Assembly: GCF_003600155.1 (NCBI RefSeq)
Contig: NZ_QWLD01000034.1
Span: 1 to 64,000, forward strand
Length of the DNA stretch: 64,000 nucleotides
Origin: Nesterenkonia muleiensis
GTDB taxonomy: Bacteria; Actinomycetota; Actinomycetes; Actinomycetales; Micrococcaceae
Direction of reading: 5' to 3'
Shown here: positions 41,926 through 50,727 of the stretch, in pieces
How positions within the stretch are numbered: position 1 is the stretch's first letter
Layout: every line of letters starts with the position of its first letter
The notes under the pieces: generated by a model
What the model saw: only the letters and a program-made list of their open reading frames with translations
Told to the model about the DNA's origin: nothing
Database searches by the model: none
Position numbers and translations under genes: made by a program

Positions 41926-42600
41926 ATGCCTCCGCTCGCCCGCCGCGCCCTGGCCAGAACCATCAGTGGCTTCGCCGGCGCCCGAGTGATGGGGGCCGAC
42001 GGCGGCTCCGATCCGCAGCTGCCGGACCAAGCGATCTACTACGCCAACCATTCCAGCCACCTGGACTTCCTCACCATCTGGGCCGCACTGCCGGCTGAGC
42101 TGCAGCACCGTGCCCGCCCTGTGGCGGCCAAAGACTACTGGGGCACCGGAGTCCGGAAAGCTGTGGTGGAGCGAGTGTTCAACGCCTACTTAGTGGACCG
42201 GCACGGCTCCAGCTCCACACGCCGCCGTGAATCCGACTCCGGGGTCAGCCCCAAAGGCCAGATCGCGGGCATGACGGAGGTGCTTGACGCCGGTGACTCG
42301 CTCATCATCTTCCCGGAGGGCACCCGCGGCGACGGTGAGTCCATCGCCGAATTCCACGGCGGCCTCTACCGCTTAGCCCAGCACAACCCGGAGATTCCCG
42401 TGGTCCCGGTGACGCTGGCCAATATGGGCCGCATCCTGCCCAAGGGCGAGTTTGTTCCGGTCCCGCATCTGTCCACAGTCGTCTTCTGCGATCCGATTCA
42501 CCCGAAGCCCGACGAGGACCGCCAGAGCTTCCTCACCAGGGCCCGCGATGTGCTGGTGAAATGCCTCGCTGAGCATCAGCGGCGAGAGGACGCTCAGTGA
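41926..42600 (+). CDS. 1-acyl-glycerol-3-phosphate-type acyltransferase, PlsC family
   Basis: A 224-residue acyltransferase. Block I is YYANHSSHLDFLTIW (NHxxxxD), block III is IIFPEGTRGDGESIAEFHGG and block IV is IPVVPVTLANM. It transfers a fatty acyl group to a lysolipid or sugar at the membrane. ATG 41926 has AGAGGAGG at 41911-41918; an in-frame GTG at 41920 is too close. Its stop overlaps the CdsA-like gene (GTGA), so it is the middle of the three-gene operon. Confidence 0.88.
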   Translation: MPPLARRALARTISGFAGARVMGADGGSDPQLPDQAIYYANHSSHLDFLTIWAALPAELQHRARPVAAKDYWGTGVRKAVVERVFNAYLVDRHGSSSTRRRESDSGVSPKGQIAGMTEVLDAGDSLIIFPEGTRGDGESIAEFHGGLYRLAQHNPEIPVVPVTLANMGRILPKGEFVPVPHLSTVVFCDPIHPKPDEDRQSFLTRARDVLVKCLAEHQRREDAQ

Positions 42601-43589
42601 GTGACTGGGGAATGGGCCTGTTGGATGAGACCGCGCTGTGGCTGCTCGGCGGCGTCGTCGTCATCCTGGTGATCGCCAGCACCACGGCCTGGCTGCTGGG
42701 CCGGAAACTGGGGGTGACCAGCACCATCACCAACCTCAAGCAGCGGATCAACGCCTGGTGGCTGATGGTCGCGCTGATCGGTGCGGTGCTAGCAGCCGGC
42801 GAGACAGTCACCGTTCTGCTGTTCCTCGTGCTGAGTCTGCTGGCACTGCGCGAGTTCATCACCATCTCACCGACCGGCCGTGGTGACCACAAAGTCCTGG
42901 TCTGGCTGGTGTTCATCATCCCTGCGGTGCACTACTGGTTCCTCTGGGAGCATTGGTACGGGATGTTCAGCGTGTTCATCCCGGTCTACGCCTTCCTGTT
43001 CCTGCCGGCCCGCAACGCCCTGGCCGGGCAGACCAAGGGCTTCCTGCAGCGCAGCGCCACCATCCAATGGGCACTGATGGTCTGCGTCTATGCCATCAGC
43101 CACGCCCCGGCCCTGCTGCAGCTGCCGGTGGCCATGGAGCTCGGACGGGAGGCGGCTGAAGGCTCCTCACCGGGTTCGGGCGGGGCGACAGGGGCACACC
43201 TGCTGCTGTTTCTGCTCATCGTGGTGCAGGGTTCGGATGTGCTGCAGTACATCTGGGGAAAGACCCTGGGCAAGCACCCGATCGCGCCTTCGGTGAGCCC
43301 CAATAAGACGTGGGAGGGTTTCATCGGCGGGGTGCTCTCAGCCACCGCACTGGGCGCAGCCCTCTGGTGGCTGACCCCGTTCTCCCCACTGGTGGCAGCG
43401 GCCTTCGCGCTGGTCTCCTGTGTCATGGGCTTCGCCGGAGGACTGGTGATGTCGGCGATCAAGCGTGACCGCGGCATCAAAGACTTCGGCTCCACCATTC
43501 CCGGCCACGGTGGCATCATGGACCGGCTGGACTCGCTGTGCTTCGCCGCCCCGGTGTTCTTCCACCTGGTGCGCTTCTTCTACACCTGA
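42597..43589 (+). CDS. phosphatidate cytidylyltransferase, CdsA/YnbB-like
   Basis: A 330-residue polytopic enzyme with about eight helices and the full CdsA signature near the C-terminus: SAIKRDRGIKDFGSTIPGHG followed by GIMDRLDSLCFAAP. It makes CDP-activated lipid from phosphatidate and CTP, so it can supply the upstream phosphatidyltransferase. As a second, operon-linked CdsA-like enzyme it points to a special phospholipid rather than bulk synthesis; this is inference. GTG 42597 overlaps the acyltransferase stop. Confidence 0.92.
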   Translation: MSDWGMGLLDETALWLLGGVVVILVIASTTAWLLGRKLGVTSTITNLKQRINAWWLMVALIGAVLAAGETVTVLLFLVLSLLALREFITISPTGRGDHKVLVWLVFIIPAVHYWFLWEHWYGMFSVFIPVYAFLFLPARNALAGQTKGFLQRSATIQWALMVCVYAISHAPALLQLPVAMELGREAAEGSSPGSGGATGAHLLLFLLIVVQGSDVLQYIWGKTLGKHPIAPSVSPNKTWEGFIGGVLSATALGAALWWLTPFSPLVAAAFALVSCVMGFAGGLVMSAIKRDRGIKDFGSTIPGHGGIMDRLDSLCFAAPVFFHLVRFFYT

Positions 43590-43632
43590 TCGAGGAGGCG
43601 CTCGCGGCCCCACGGCGTTATAGTGTGCCCTG

Positions 43633-44610
43633 ATGAGAACCACCCACCACTGGCCGGCGCTCGCGGCCGCCGCCCTGACCTCAGCCTTGCTCCTGACCTC
43701 CTGCGGAGACGGCGACGACGCCGGTGATGCCCCTGAGCCCGATCAGGAGACCACCGCGCCCCCGGCGGAGGGCGCAGACGATGCCCCCCAGGACCAGGAC
43801 CAGGACCAGGACCAGGACCAGGAGGATGAGGACGAGTCGGCAGAGCCCTTCGCCCAGGCGGAGCTGCAGGATGTTGCCGGCAATGAGGTCGGGACAGCGG
43901 ATTTCACCGAGGAGGAGGGTGCTGGTGTGCGCGTGGCCGTCGAGGTCCGGGATATGCCCCCCGGGTTCCGGGGCATCAGCATTCACCAGAACGGTGTCTG
44001 CGAGGTCCAGTCCGCCAATGAGTGGGGTCAGATCGGCGACTTCTTCTCAGCCGGCGGTCATCTCCAGGGCACACCAGAGCCGGAACCGGACGTCATCGAT
44101 GGGGAGGAGGGCCTCGAGGAGGATGAGGCCCCGCCCGAAGAGGGTGCTGAGGACGGTCTTGAAGAGGACGAAACCTGGACCGATGAAGGCGGGGAAGGCG
44201 AACAGCCCCCGCCGCAGGGAAGTGCTGGCACCAGCGGGGAAACCCCGTTCGCCTCTGGCCCGGCGTGGGAGGCACCGGCCAACGCGCCCGAAGTTGGTTC
44301 CGGCGGCGGGTTCAGCTTCATCACAGTGCAGCAGCAGTCTGAGCCCGAGCCGGAGGTGGACCATCCGGACCGGGCGGGAAACCTGCCCAATGTCCTGGTC
44401 AACCAGGATGGCACCGGGTATATCGAGTTCGTCACCGATCGGCTCAGCGAGGGTCTCCTGCTGGAGGACGGCGGCCGAGCCGTGATCATCCACTCGGCCC
44501 CCGATCATCACGGCAATATCCCCGGCCGCTACGCTCCCTACGGCCCGGACGCCGAGTCCCAGGCCACCGGGGACACCGGCACCCGGGTCGCCTGCGGCGT
44601 GGTCGGCTAG
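43633..44610 (+). CDS. sodC: Cu/Zn superoxide dismutase-like lipoprotein with acidic insert
   Basis: A 325-residue protein with a lipoprotein signal (lipobox LLLTSC, Cys 24) and a SodC-like fold. The region AELQDVAGNEVGTADFTE begins the domain; ISIHQNGVCE matches FHIHSVGKCE of mycobacterial SodC but the first His of HxH is Ser; GGHLQGTP, HPDRAGNLPN and AVIIHSAPDHHGNIPGRY follow, with the normal ending RVACGVVG. Asp of the usual zinc site (GDL) is Asn (GNL). About 110 acidic low-complexity residues are inserted after GGHLQGTP. Thus activity is doubtful. A CAGGAC repeat encodes a Gln-Asp run. No neighbour clearly shares its operon. Confidence 0.78.
   Translation: MRTTHHWPALAAAALTSALLLTSCGDGDDAGDAPEPDQETTAPPAEGADDAPQDQDQDQDQDQEDEDESAEPFAQAELQDVAGNEVGTADFTEEEGAGVRVAVEVRDMPPGFRGISIHQNGVCEVQSANEWGQIGDFFSAGGHLQGTPEPEPDVIDGEEGLEEDEAPPEEGAEDGLEEDETWTDEGGEGEQPPPQGSAGTSGETPFASGPAWEAPANAPEVGSGGGFSFITVQQQSEPEPEVDHPDRAGNLPNVLVNQDGTGYIEFVTDRLSEGLLLEDGGRAVIIHSAPDHHGNIPGRYAPYGPDAESQATGDTGTRVACGVVG
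43789..43824 (+). repeat. hexanucleotide tandem repeat in sodC-like gene
   Basis: Five perfect CAGGAC units and one CAGGAG unit encoding alternating Gln-Asp after the lipoprotein signal. As with the PBP repeat, copy-number change keeps the frame, so the linker could vary in length. Confidence 0.9.
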
Positions 44611-44819
44611 TCTCTCCGCGCGGTGCACGGTCCCAGGGAGCAGCGCACTTTTGCTCTGACGTTCAAGCTGTGAGTAAGCTGAATCACGGTGTGCCGGGAA
44701 GTCTGGTCGGCGGAAGTAGCTGCAACACTGCGTTCATTGGAGCAAATGTAGGATGCTCTGAGCGCATGTGACGCTTCATCGCACCCGTTTGACCGATACC
44801 GAGCACACAGGAGGCTGAG

Positions 44820-44897
44820 ATGTCGCCAAGGCCTGTGCCCGCCGTGTGCCGCGTCGCTCTGTATGGTGCCCCGGCCGTGGCGGGAGGCGTTCGGTGA
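44820..44897 (+). CDS. leader peptide coupled to mrpA
   Basis: A 25-codon reading frame starting ATG 44820 behind a strong CAGGAGG (44809-44814). It begins MSPRPVPAVCRVALYG, is Pro/Arg/Val-rich and ends TGA at 44895-44897, overlapping the GTG start of mrpA (44894-44896) by GTGA. It is in a different frame from mrpA. The layout means ribosomes ending the leader could restart at mrpA. No known peptide family; coding status rests on the ribosome site and the overlap. Confidence 0.55.
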   Translation: MSPRPVPAVCRVALYGAPAVAGGVR

Positions 44898-47800
44898 CCC
44901 TACTGGTCCTGCTGTTCCTCACCCTCCTGCTGGTTCCCGCAGCGGCCGCTGTTCACACGTTCCTGGGCCGCGACACCGGGTGGTTCGCTGCAGCGGCGCT
45001 GCTGGTCCTGGGAGGCTTCAGCCTCATCTGGCTCCCCGGGGTCATCGCCGGCGAGACCATCGACGAGCACCTGCCGTGGATCCCCACAGTAGACGTGGGC
45101 ATCAGCCTGAGGCTCGACGGCCTCGGCATGGTCTTCCTGCTGCTGGTGCTTTTCATCGGAGCGCTGGTGATGGCCTACAGTGCCCGCTATTTCTCGGCCA
45201 AGAAGAAGACCAGCGACTATTACGTCTGGATGCTCCTGTTCGTCTTCGCCATGTCAGGCATGGTGCTCGCCGATGACATGATTCTGCTGTTCGTGTTCTG
45301 GGAGTTCACCACGCTGTGCTCCTTCTTTCTCATCAACCGGTCCGGGGACAAGGCGCCGGCTCCGGCCCAGCGGACGCTGCTGATCACCATGGCCGGCGGC
45401 CTCGGGCTGCTCACCGCGGTGCTGTGGATCATTGTGCGCACCGGCACCACCAGCCTCTCGGCGGCCCTGCAGCACGAGGTCTGGGCCGAGGACGCCGTCT
45501 TCACCGGCGTGGTGGCCGTGCTCATCGCCTTCGCCGCCTTCACCAAGTCGGCCCAGTTCCCCTTCCACCTCTGGCTGCCCGACGCCATGGTGGCCCCGGC
45601 CCCGGTGAGCGCCTATCTGCACGCTGCAGCCATGGTCAAGGCTGGCATCTACCTGCTGTTGCGCTTCTCCCCGGTATTCGAAGGCGTAGTCGTCTGGCAG
45701 TCCCTGTTGATCATCTGCGGTCTGATCACCGCCCTGATCGGTGCGCTCTTTGCGCTGCAGCGCCACGACATCAAAGAGATCATGGCTTACTCCACGGTCT
45801 CCCAGCTGGGCTTCCTGGTGGCGGTGATCGGCATCGGCACCCCCATCGCGATTGCCGCAGCGACCATCCATGTGATTGCCCACGCGCTGTTCAAGTCCAG
45901 CCTGTTCATGATGGTGGGCATCATCGAACACGAGGCACACTCCAGAGACATCCGCGAGCTCAACGGCTTGCGCAGGGCCATGCCGGTCAGCTTCGTGATC
46001 ACGGTGCTGGGCTGTTTGTCCATGGCAGGGATTCCTCCGCTGTTCGGCTTCGTCTCCAAGGAAAACCTGCTCAAAGGCCTCCTGTCCGCCACTGAGGAGC
46101 CCGCACTGTTCGGCCCGGGACTGACCTGGACGCTCACCCTGCTGGGCGTGCTGGCCGCAGTCGGCACGTTCGCCTACTGCGGCCGGATCGTCCTGGGCGT
46201 GTTCACCAGCTACACCGGCACAGGAGACCACGACGAGGCCAAAGCGCCGATGGCGCCCGGGGCCGCCCACGAAGCGCCGCTGTCCTTCAACCTTCCGGCG
46301 CTGCTGCCCGCCGCCGCGGGCGCTGTCCTCGGCTTCGTTCCCTTCCTCTTCGACGGCCTGCTGACCGCTTCAACCCAGGCTTCGACCACCTCAGGCTATG
46401 AGCCGTACTTCTACCTCTACGGCGGTCTCAGCACCGATCTGATGCTCTCGGTGATCATCATGGGTCTGGGCGTCGTCGCCGTTCTGGCGAGAACCCGGCT
46501 GGACAGTCTCATTCCGCGGCGGATCCTGCCATGGACCGGCGTGGAGGTCACCGAGCAGCTGCGCACCGGGAGCATCGCCTTCGGCCGCCGGGTCGGAGAC
46601 ATCACCCGTACAGATGTCCACGCCGTGCACCTCACCGCCCCCGGTATCTTCCTGGCCGGTATCTTCCTGGCCGGTCTGCTGCACGTCGGGGACGTGGGAG
46701 ATTTCACGGCCGGACATACCCGAATGACCGACTGGGTGCTCATCGGCCTGCTGGCGGTGTTCCTGCTGGGCACCGTGATCACCGAGTCGCGGACCGCAGC
46801 GGTGGTGCTCGCCGGCGGAGCAGGCTTCGTGGTCGGCGCCTGGTACTTCGCCCTGGGGGCCGTCGACGTGGGCATGACCCAGCTGCTGGTGGAGATCCTC
46901 ACAGTGGTGGTGCTGGTCCTGGTGCTGCGAAAGCTCCCGCGCAAGTTCCACAGGGTCTCCCGGTCCCGCACTGCGGTCTCTGCGGTGGTGGCCCTCTGCT
47001 TCGGTGCGGTCGCTTTTGTGGCGACCTTTGCGCTGACTGGCCGGCGTGGGCAGTCACCGGCGGCACAGTGGTACTTGGAAGAGACCTACGAAACCGTCGG
47101 CGCGCTCAACACCGTCAACTCCATCCTGGTCGACTTCCGCGCCCTGGACACCTTCGGCGAGCTGACCGTGCTCGGGGTGGCGGGCTTCGCGATCCTGGCG
47201 CTGCTGAACTCCGCTTTCTCCACCTCTGACTCGCATCCGGCAGAGTCCAAGCTGTGGGTGGGCACTCCCTTGGACCACGCCGCGGATAACACTCAGGCCA
47301 TGCGCAGCGTGTTCAACTGGATGGCTCCGTTCATCGTGCTGCTCTCCCTGGTGCTGCTGGTGCGCGGCCACTACGATTCCGGTGGCGGTTTTATCTCCGC
47401 GCTGGTGCTTGGCGGGTTCTTCGCCCTGCGGTATCTGGTGGCGCCCTCTGACTCTGCGGTCAAACTCCGGTTCGACTATGCCCTGATCATAGTCGGTGGC
47501 ATCGCCATCGGTGCAGTGATCGGGCTTGCCGGTTTCCTGGACGGGGCCGAAGGGTCCTACCTGAGGCCCATGGTGATCTGGGAGAATCTGCCGCTTCCCT
47601 GGGGCACGGAGGCCGGCTTCACGCTTACCACCGCGCTAATCTTCGATGTCGGCATCTACCTGGCGGTCATCGGTGCGGTCCTGGTGGCACTGGACCGGCT
47701 GGGCCAGGCCCAGCGCTATCCGGCTGAGCTGCTCAAGGCCCATATGAAGTCCCAGGGGCAGAGGACCGGTCAGATCGAGAGTATCGAGATGCACGCCGGT

Positions 47801-47899
47801 GAGGACCCGGGTGACGTACCCCTGGAAGCAGAGGGCGAGGGCTGGCACCCAGAGCCTTTCACCAGCCGGCCGCGAACCGGCGGAGGAGATGAGGCCTGA
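44894..47899 (+). CDS. mrpA: Na+/H+ antiporter subunit A (with MnhB-like domain)
   Basis: A 1001-residue antiporter subunit with about 20 helices, related to complex I NuoL. Core motifs: LDGLGMVFLLLVLFIGALVM, LVFWEFTTLCSFFLIN-like stretch, AYLHAAAMVKAGIYLLLR and IKEIMAYSTVSQLG. The C-terminal part contains a fused MnhB-type domain (LVRGHYDSGGGFISALVLGG). GTG 44894 overlaps the leader-peptide stop; the frame continues upstream without a better ribosome site. It heads the mrp operon, expels Na+ for H+, and helps pH and salt tolerance. A separate mrpB gene is absent, consistent with the fusion. Confidence 0.93.
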   Translation: MTLLVLLFLTLLLVPAAAAVHTFLGRDTGWFAAAALLVLGGFSLIWLPGVIAGETIDEHLPWIPTVDVGISLRLDGLGMVFLLLVLFIGALVMAYSARYFSAKKKTSDYYVWMLLFVFAMSGMVLADDMILLFVFWEFTTLCSFFLINRSGDKAPAPAQRTLLITMAGGLGLLTAVLWIIVRTGTTSLSAALQHEVWAEDAVFTGVVAVLIAFAAFTKSAQFPFHLWLPDAMVAPAPVSAYLHAAAMVKAGIYLLLRFSPVFEGVVVWQSLLIICGLITALIGALFALQRHDIKEIMAYSTVSQLGFLVAVIGIGTPIAIAAATIHVIAHALFKSSLFMMVGIIEHEAHSRDIRELNGLRRAMPVSFVITVLGCLSMAGIPPLFGFVSKENLLKGLLSATEEPALFGPGLTWTLTLLGVLAAVGTFAYCGRIVLGVFTSYTGTGDHDEAKAPMAPGAAHEAPLSFNLPALLPAAAGAVLGFVPFLFDGLLTASTQASTTSGYEPYFYLYGGLSTDLMLSVIIMGLGVVAVLARTRLDSLIPRRILPWTGVEVTEQLRTGSIAFGRRVGDITRTDVHAVHLTAPGIFLAGIFLAGLLHVGDVGDFTAGHTRMTDWVLIGLLAVFLLGTVITESRTAAVVLAGGAGFVVGAWYFALGAVDVGMTQLLVEILTVVVLVLVLRKLPRKFHRVSRSRTAVSAVVALCFGAVAFVATFALTGRRGQSPAAQWYLEETYETVGALNTVNSILVDFRALDTFGELTVLGVAGFAILALLNSAFSTSDSHPAESKLWVGTPLDHAADNTQAMRSVFNWMAPFIVLLSLVLLVRGHYDSGGGFISALVLGGFFALRYLVAPSDSAVKLRFDYALIIVGGIAIGAVIGLAGFLDGAEGSYLRPMVIWENLPLPWGTEAGFTLTTALIFDVGIYLAVIGAVLVALDRLGQAQRYPAELLKAHMKSQGQRTGQIESIEMHAGEDPGDVPLEAEGEGWHPEPFTSRPRTGGGDEA

Positions 47900-48429
47900 T
47901 GAGTATTGCCATTGCCGTCGGGCTGCTCACCGCCGCAGCGGTCTACCTGTTCATGCAGCGGGGCATGGTGCGCATCGTGCTGGGTTTCGTGATGGCCAGC
48001 CACGCAGCCAACCTGCTGCTCTTCGCCGCCGGCAACACCGCTTTTCGCGGCGTGCCCTACATCGGCACCTCAGACTACGGAGAGGGCGGAGATCCGCTTC
48101 CGCAGGCTTTCGTGCTGACAGCGATCGTGATCGCCTTCTCCATCACCATGTTCATGATCACTCTGGCGATCACCACCACCCATGACGACGATACGGAGAA
48201 TGATGAGGAATCACCGGCCAAAGTGCTGACCTCAACGGACACTGGCGACGCCGCGGGCTCTTCGGTGGACACCGCCGTCACCGGAGCAGCCGCTGCGGGC
48301 ACAGGGGGCGCGGATGCCTCGCCTCTGAGCCCGGTGCACGATTTCGAGGCCCAGGACGATGACACCGCGGAGGTCCCCAATGCTGTGGATGGAAGGCGCC
48401 AGGGCCGGCGCAGGAGGGATGTGACGTGA
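47899..48429 (+). CDS. mrpC: Na+/H+ antiporter subunit C
   Basis: A 176-residue NuoK-like subunit with three helices in the first 105 residues (YLFMQRGMVRIVLGFVMASH, then LPQAFVLTAIVIAFSITMFM). The C-terminal 65 residues are an added acidic, Ala/Asp-rich cytoplasmic tail ending RRQGRRRRDVT, longer than usual MrpC (about 115). ATG overlaps the mrpA stop (TGATG). Works only in the multi-subunit complex. Confidence 0.92.
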   Translation: MSIAIAVGLLTAAAVYLFMQRGMVRIVLGFVMASHAANLLLFAAGNTAFRGVPYIGTSDYGEGGDPLPQAFVLTAIVIAFSITMFMITLAITTTHDDDTENDEESPAKVLTSTDTGDAAGSSVDTAVTGAAAAGTGGADASPLSPVHDFEAQDDDTAEVPNAVDGRRQGRRRRDVT

Positions 48430-50036
48430 CGGAGCTGCTTCCCCCGCTGCTGCCGCTGCTGGTCGGCATCCCCCTGCTGATGGGCGCCTTGGGCGCGGCT
48501 CTGCGCAAGAGCAAGCGCGCCCGGCACATGATCAGTCTGGGCACCCTGACAGCTATGTTCGCATTCTCGGTCCTGCTGGTCATCGAGACCCATGACGGAA
48601 CCGTGCTGGCGCACAAGGTGGGATTCTGGGACTTCACACCCCAGGTGGCCATTCCCTTCGTGGTGGACGCCCTGAACTCCCTGGTGCTGATGATCATCAC
48701 CATTCTGGGGATCACCAGCGTCATGTTCGCCATGGCCACCCACGAGGCCAGGGCCCGGTTCTACCACCCGTTCGTCCTGATTCTCATGGCCGGTGTGGCC
48801 GGGGCGCTGATGACCGGAGACATCTTCAACCTCTTCGTCTTCATCGAGGTCATGCTGCTTCCCAGCTATGGTCTGCTGGCGATGATGGGGGCCAAGCTCG
48901 GTGCCCATGGTGCGCGGATCTATGTGTCGGTGAACCTGCTGGCCTCAACACTGCTGCTCTTCGGCGTCGGTCTGGTCTACGGCACCGCCGGCACGGTCAA
49001 TCTGGCCGAGCTGCACGGGGCTGCCGTGGATGATCCGGCAGTGGCAGTGGGCGGCGGCGTCGTGCTCACGGCCATCGGCATCAAAGCCGCAGTGGTCCCG
49101 GTGCACGGGTGGCTGACCCGCACCTACCCGATGACCTCGCCTGCTGTCACCGCATTGTTCTCAGGCATTCATACCAAAGTCTCGATCTATGCGATCTACC
49201 GCATCTACTCGGTGATGTTCGACGGTGACGAGCGCTTCCTGTGGATCGCACTGCTGGTGACCAGCCTGACCATGCTCATCGGTGTGCTGGGGGCGATCGG
49301 AGAGAAGACCACCCGATCCATCCTGGTCTTCCACATGATCAGTCAGATCGGGTACATCCTCATTGGTGTGGGCCTGTTCACCGGCCTGGGGCTGACCGCC
49401 GGCATCTTCTACCTGCTGCACCACATGATCGTGAAGGCCAGCCTGTTCATGTCCACCGGCGCCATCGAGGAGACCTACGGCACAGGCGAGATCGACAAGC
49501 TCGGAGGCATGCTTAGACGGGAGCCGCTGATTGCCGTCACCTTCATGATCGCCGCCCTGTCCCTGGCCGGTCTGCCTCCGTTCTCCGGGTTCGTGGCCAA
49601 GTTCAGCATCATCCAGGCCACCTTGGAGCTCTCGCACTACTGGGTGGCTGCGGTGGCGGTGATCGTCAGTGTCTTCACGCTGCTGTCGATGCTCAAGATC
49701 TGGGTGGGCGTCTTCATGGGCAAACCCCCTGCCGACTTGGAGGACCGCGCCCTGGCCTACCAGGAGAGAATGCACGGCAAACGGTATCTGCGGGTGCAGG
49801 CGCAGGCGGAGAACCCCACGCTGACCATCGGCCCGCCCACGGCCACCATGTCCGCGGTCCTCTCCGGTGAGCGGGCGGTCCGGGTCCCGGTCAAGCTCAT
49901 CATCCCGGGAGCGATACTGGCCGCCATCACCGTGTTCTTCGGCTTCGGCGCCGAGCTGCTGATGCTGCTCTCGGAGACCGCCGCGGAGAACCTGCTGAAC
50001 CCTGAAGGCTACGTGGAGGCGGTGATGGACGCATGA
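48426..50036 (+). CDS. mrpD: Na+/H+ antiporter subunit D
   Basis: A 536-residue NuoN/NuoM-like subunit with about 14 helices. Signature regions: LFVFIEVMLLPSYGLLAM, KAAVVPVHGWLTRTYPMTSP and FHMISQIGYILIGVGLFTG, with the helix-12 region LAGLPPFSGFVAKFSIIQA. The C-terminal part (about 430-520) includes an extra polar loop. Start overlaps mrpC (4 bases), and mrpE starts before its stop. Together with MrpA it forms the ion-conducting core. Confidence 0.95.
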   Translation: MTELLPPLLPLLVGIPLLMGALGAALRKSKRARHMISLGTLTAMFAFSVLLVIETHDGTVLAHKVGFWDFTPQVAIPFVVDALNSLVLMIITILGITSVMFAMATHEARARFYHPFVLILMAGVAGALMTGDIFNLFVFIEVMLLPSYGLLAMMGAKLGAHGARIYVSVNLLASTLLLFGVGLVYGTAGTVNLAELHGAAVDDPAVAVGGGVVLTAIGIKAAVVPVHGWLTRTYPMTSPAVTALFSGIHTKVSIYAIYRIYSVMFDGDERFLWIALLVTSLTMLIGVLGAIGEKTTRSILVFHMISQIGYILIGVGLFTGLGLTAGIFYLLHHMIVKASLFMSTGAIEETYGTGEIDKLGGMLRREPLIAVTFMIAALSLAGLPPFSGFVAKFSIIQATLELSHYWVAAVAVIVSVFTLLSMLKIWVGVFMGKPPADLEDRALAYQERMHGKRYLRVQAQAENPTLTIGPPTATMSAVLSGERAVRVPVKLIIPGAILAAITVFFGFGAELLMLLSETAAENLLNPEGYVEAVMDA

Positions 50037-50464
50037 GCAGCCCCGCATCCCTGGCATCATGGCCCTGGCGCATGGTGAGCTTCCTGCTCTGGTACGCCAA
50101 AGCCTTTGTGCTCGCCAATGTCTACGTCACCCTGGATGTCCTCCGGCCCAAACGGCGAATGCGGATGTCACCGGCGATCATCGCGGTGCCGGCGGCCAGT
50201 GCCTCTGACACGGAATGGACTCTGATCTCCTGTCTGATCACGCTGACTCCGGGGACACTGACACTGTCGATCTCCCGCGAGCACCAGATTCTCTATGTGC
50301 ACGGCATGTTCGTGGACTCCCGGGAGGCCCTGGTGGGGGAGATCCAGGAGATGGAGGACAGGATGTTGCGGGCTCTGCGGCGCTCTCCGGGTGACCTGAC
50401 TCGGCCAACCCGCTTGCCCGACGTCGTTCCCGGCGAGGAGACCCCGGGAGGTGAGGGACGGTGA
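50033..50464 (+). CDS. mrpE: Na+/H+ antiporter subunit E
   Basis: A 143-residue subunit: hydrophobic helix FLLWYAKAFVLANVYVTLDV near the start, then the conserved LISCLITLTPGTLTLSISREHQILYVHGMFVD motif of MnhE and a polar tail. ATG 50033 overlaps mrpD, stop overlaps mrpF. Essential structural partner in the complex. Confidence 0.94.
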   Translation: MSSPASLASWPWRMVSFLLWYAKAFVLANVYVTLDVLRPKRRMRMSPAIIAVPAASASDTEWTLISCLITLTPGTLTLSISREHQILYVHGMFVDSREALVGEIQEMEDRMLRALRRSPGDLTRPTRLPDVVPGEETPGGEGR

Positions 50465-50727
50465 TCTCAGACATCACCTTGGAGATAGCCCTGATCCTGC
50501 TGGGCCTGGGGATGCTCCTGGCCGGTGTGCGGGCCTATCTGGGGCCGAAGATCACCGACCGGGCCGTGGCCGCTGACCTGATCTTCTTCGCGATCATCGG
50601 GTTCATCGCACTCATCGGTCTGCGCAGCGATTTCGAGGCACTGTTCGACATCATTCTCATCGCCACCCTTCTGGGCTTCATGGCTGCCATCTCTATGGCC
50701 CGGCTCGGATCAGGAGGACGCCGCTGA
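50461..50727 (+). CDS. mrpF: Na+/H+ antiporter subunit F
   Basis: An 88-residue protein with three helices (IALILLGLGMLLAGVRAYL, FFAIIGFIALIGLRSD, IILIATLLGFMAAISMARL) and the MnhF landmark GPKITDRAVAADL. GTG start overlaps mrpE; stop overlaps mrpG. Small structural subunit of the antiporter. Confidence 0.94.
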   Translation: MISDITLEIALILLGLGMLLAGVRAYLGPKITDRAVAADLIFFAIIGFIALIGLRSDFEALFDIILIATLLGFMAAISMARLGSGGRR

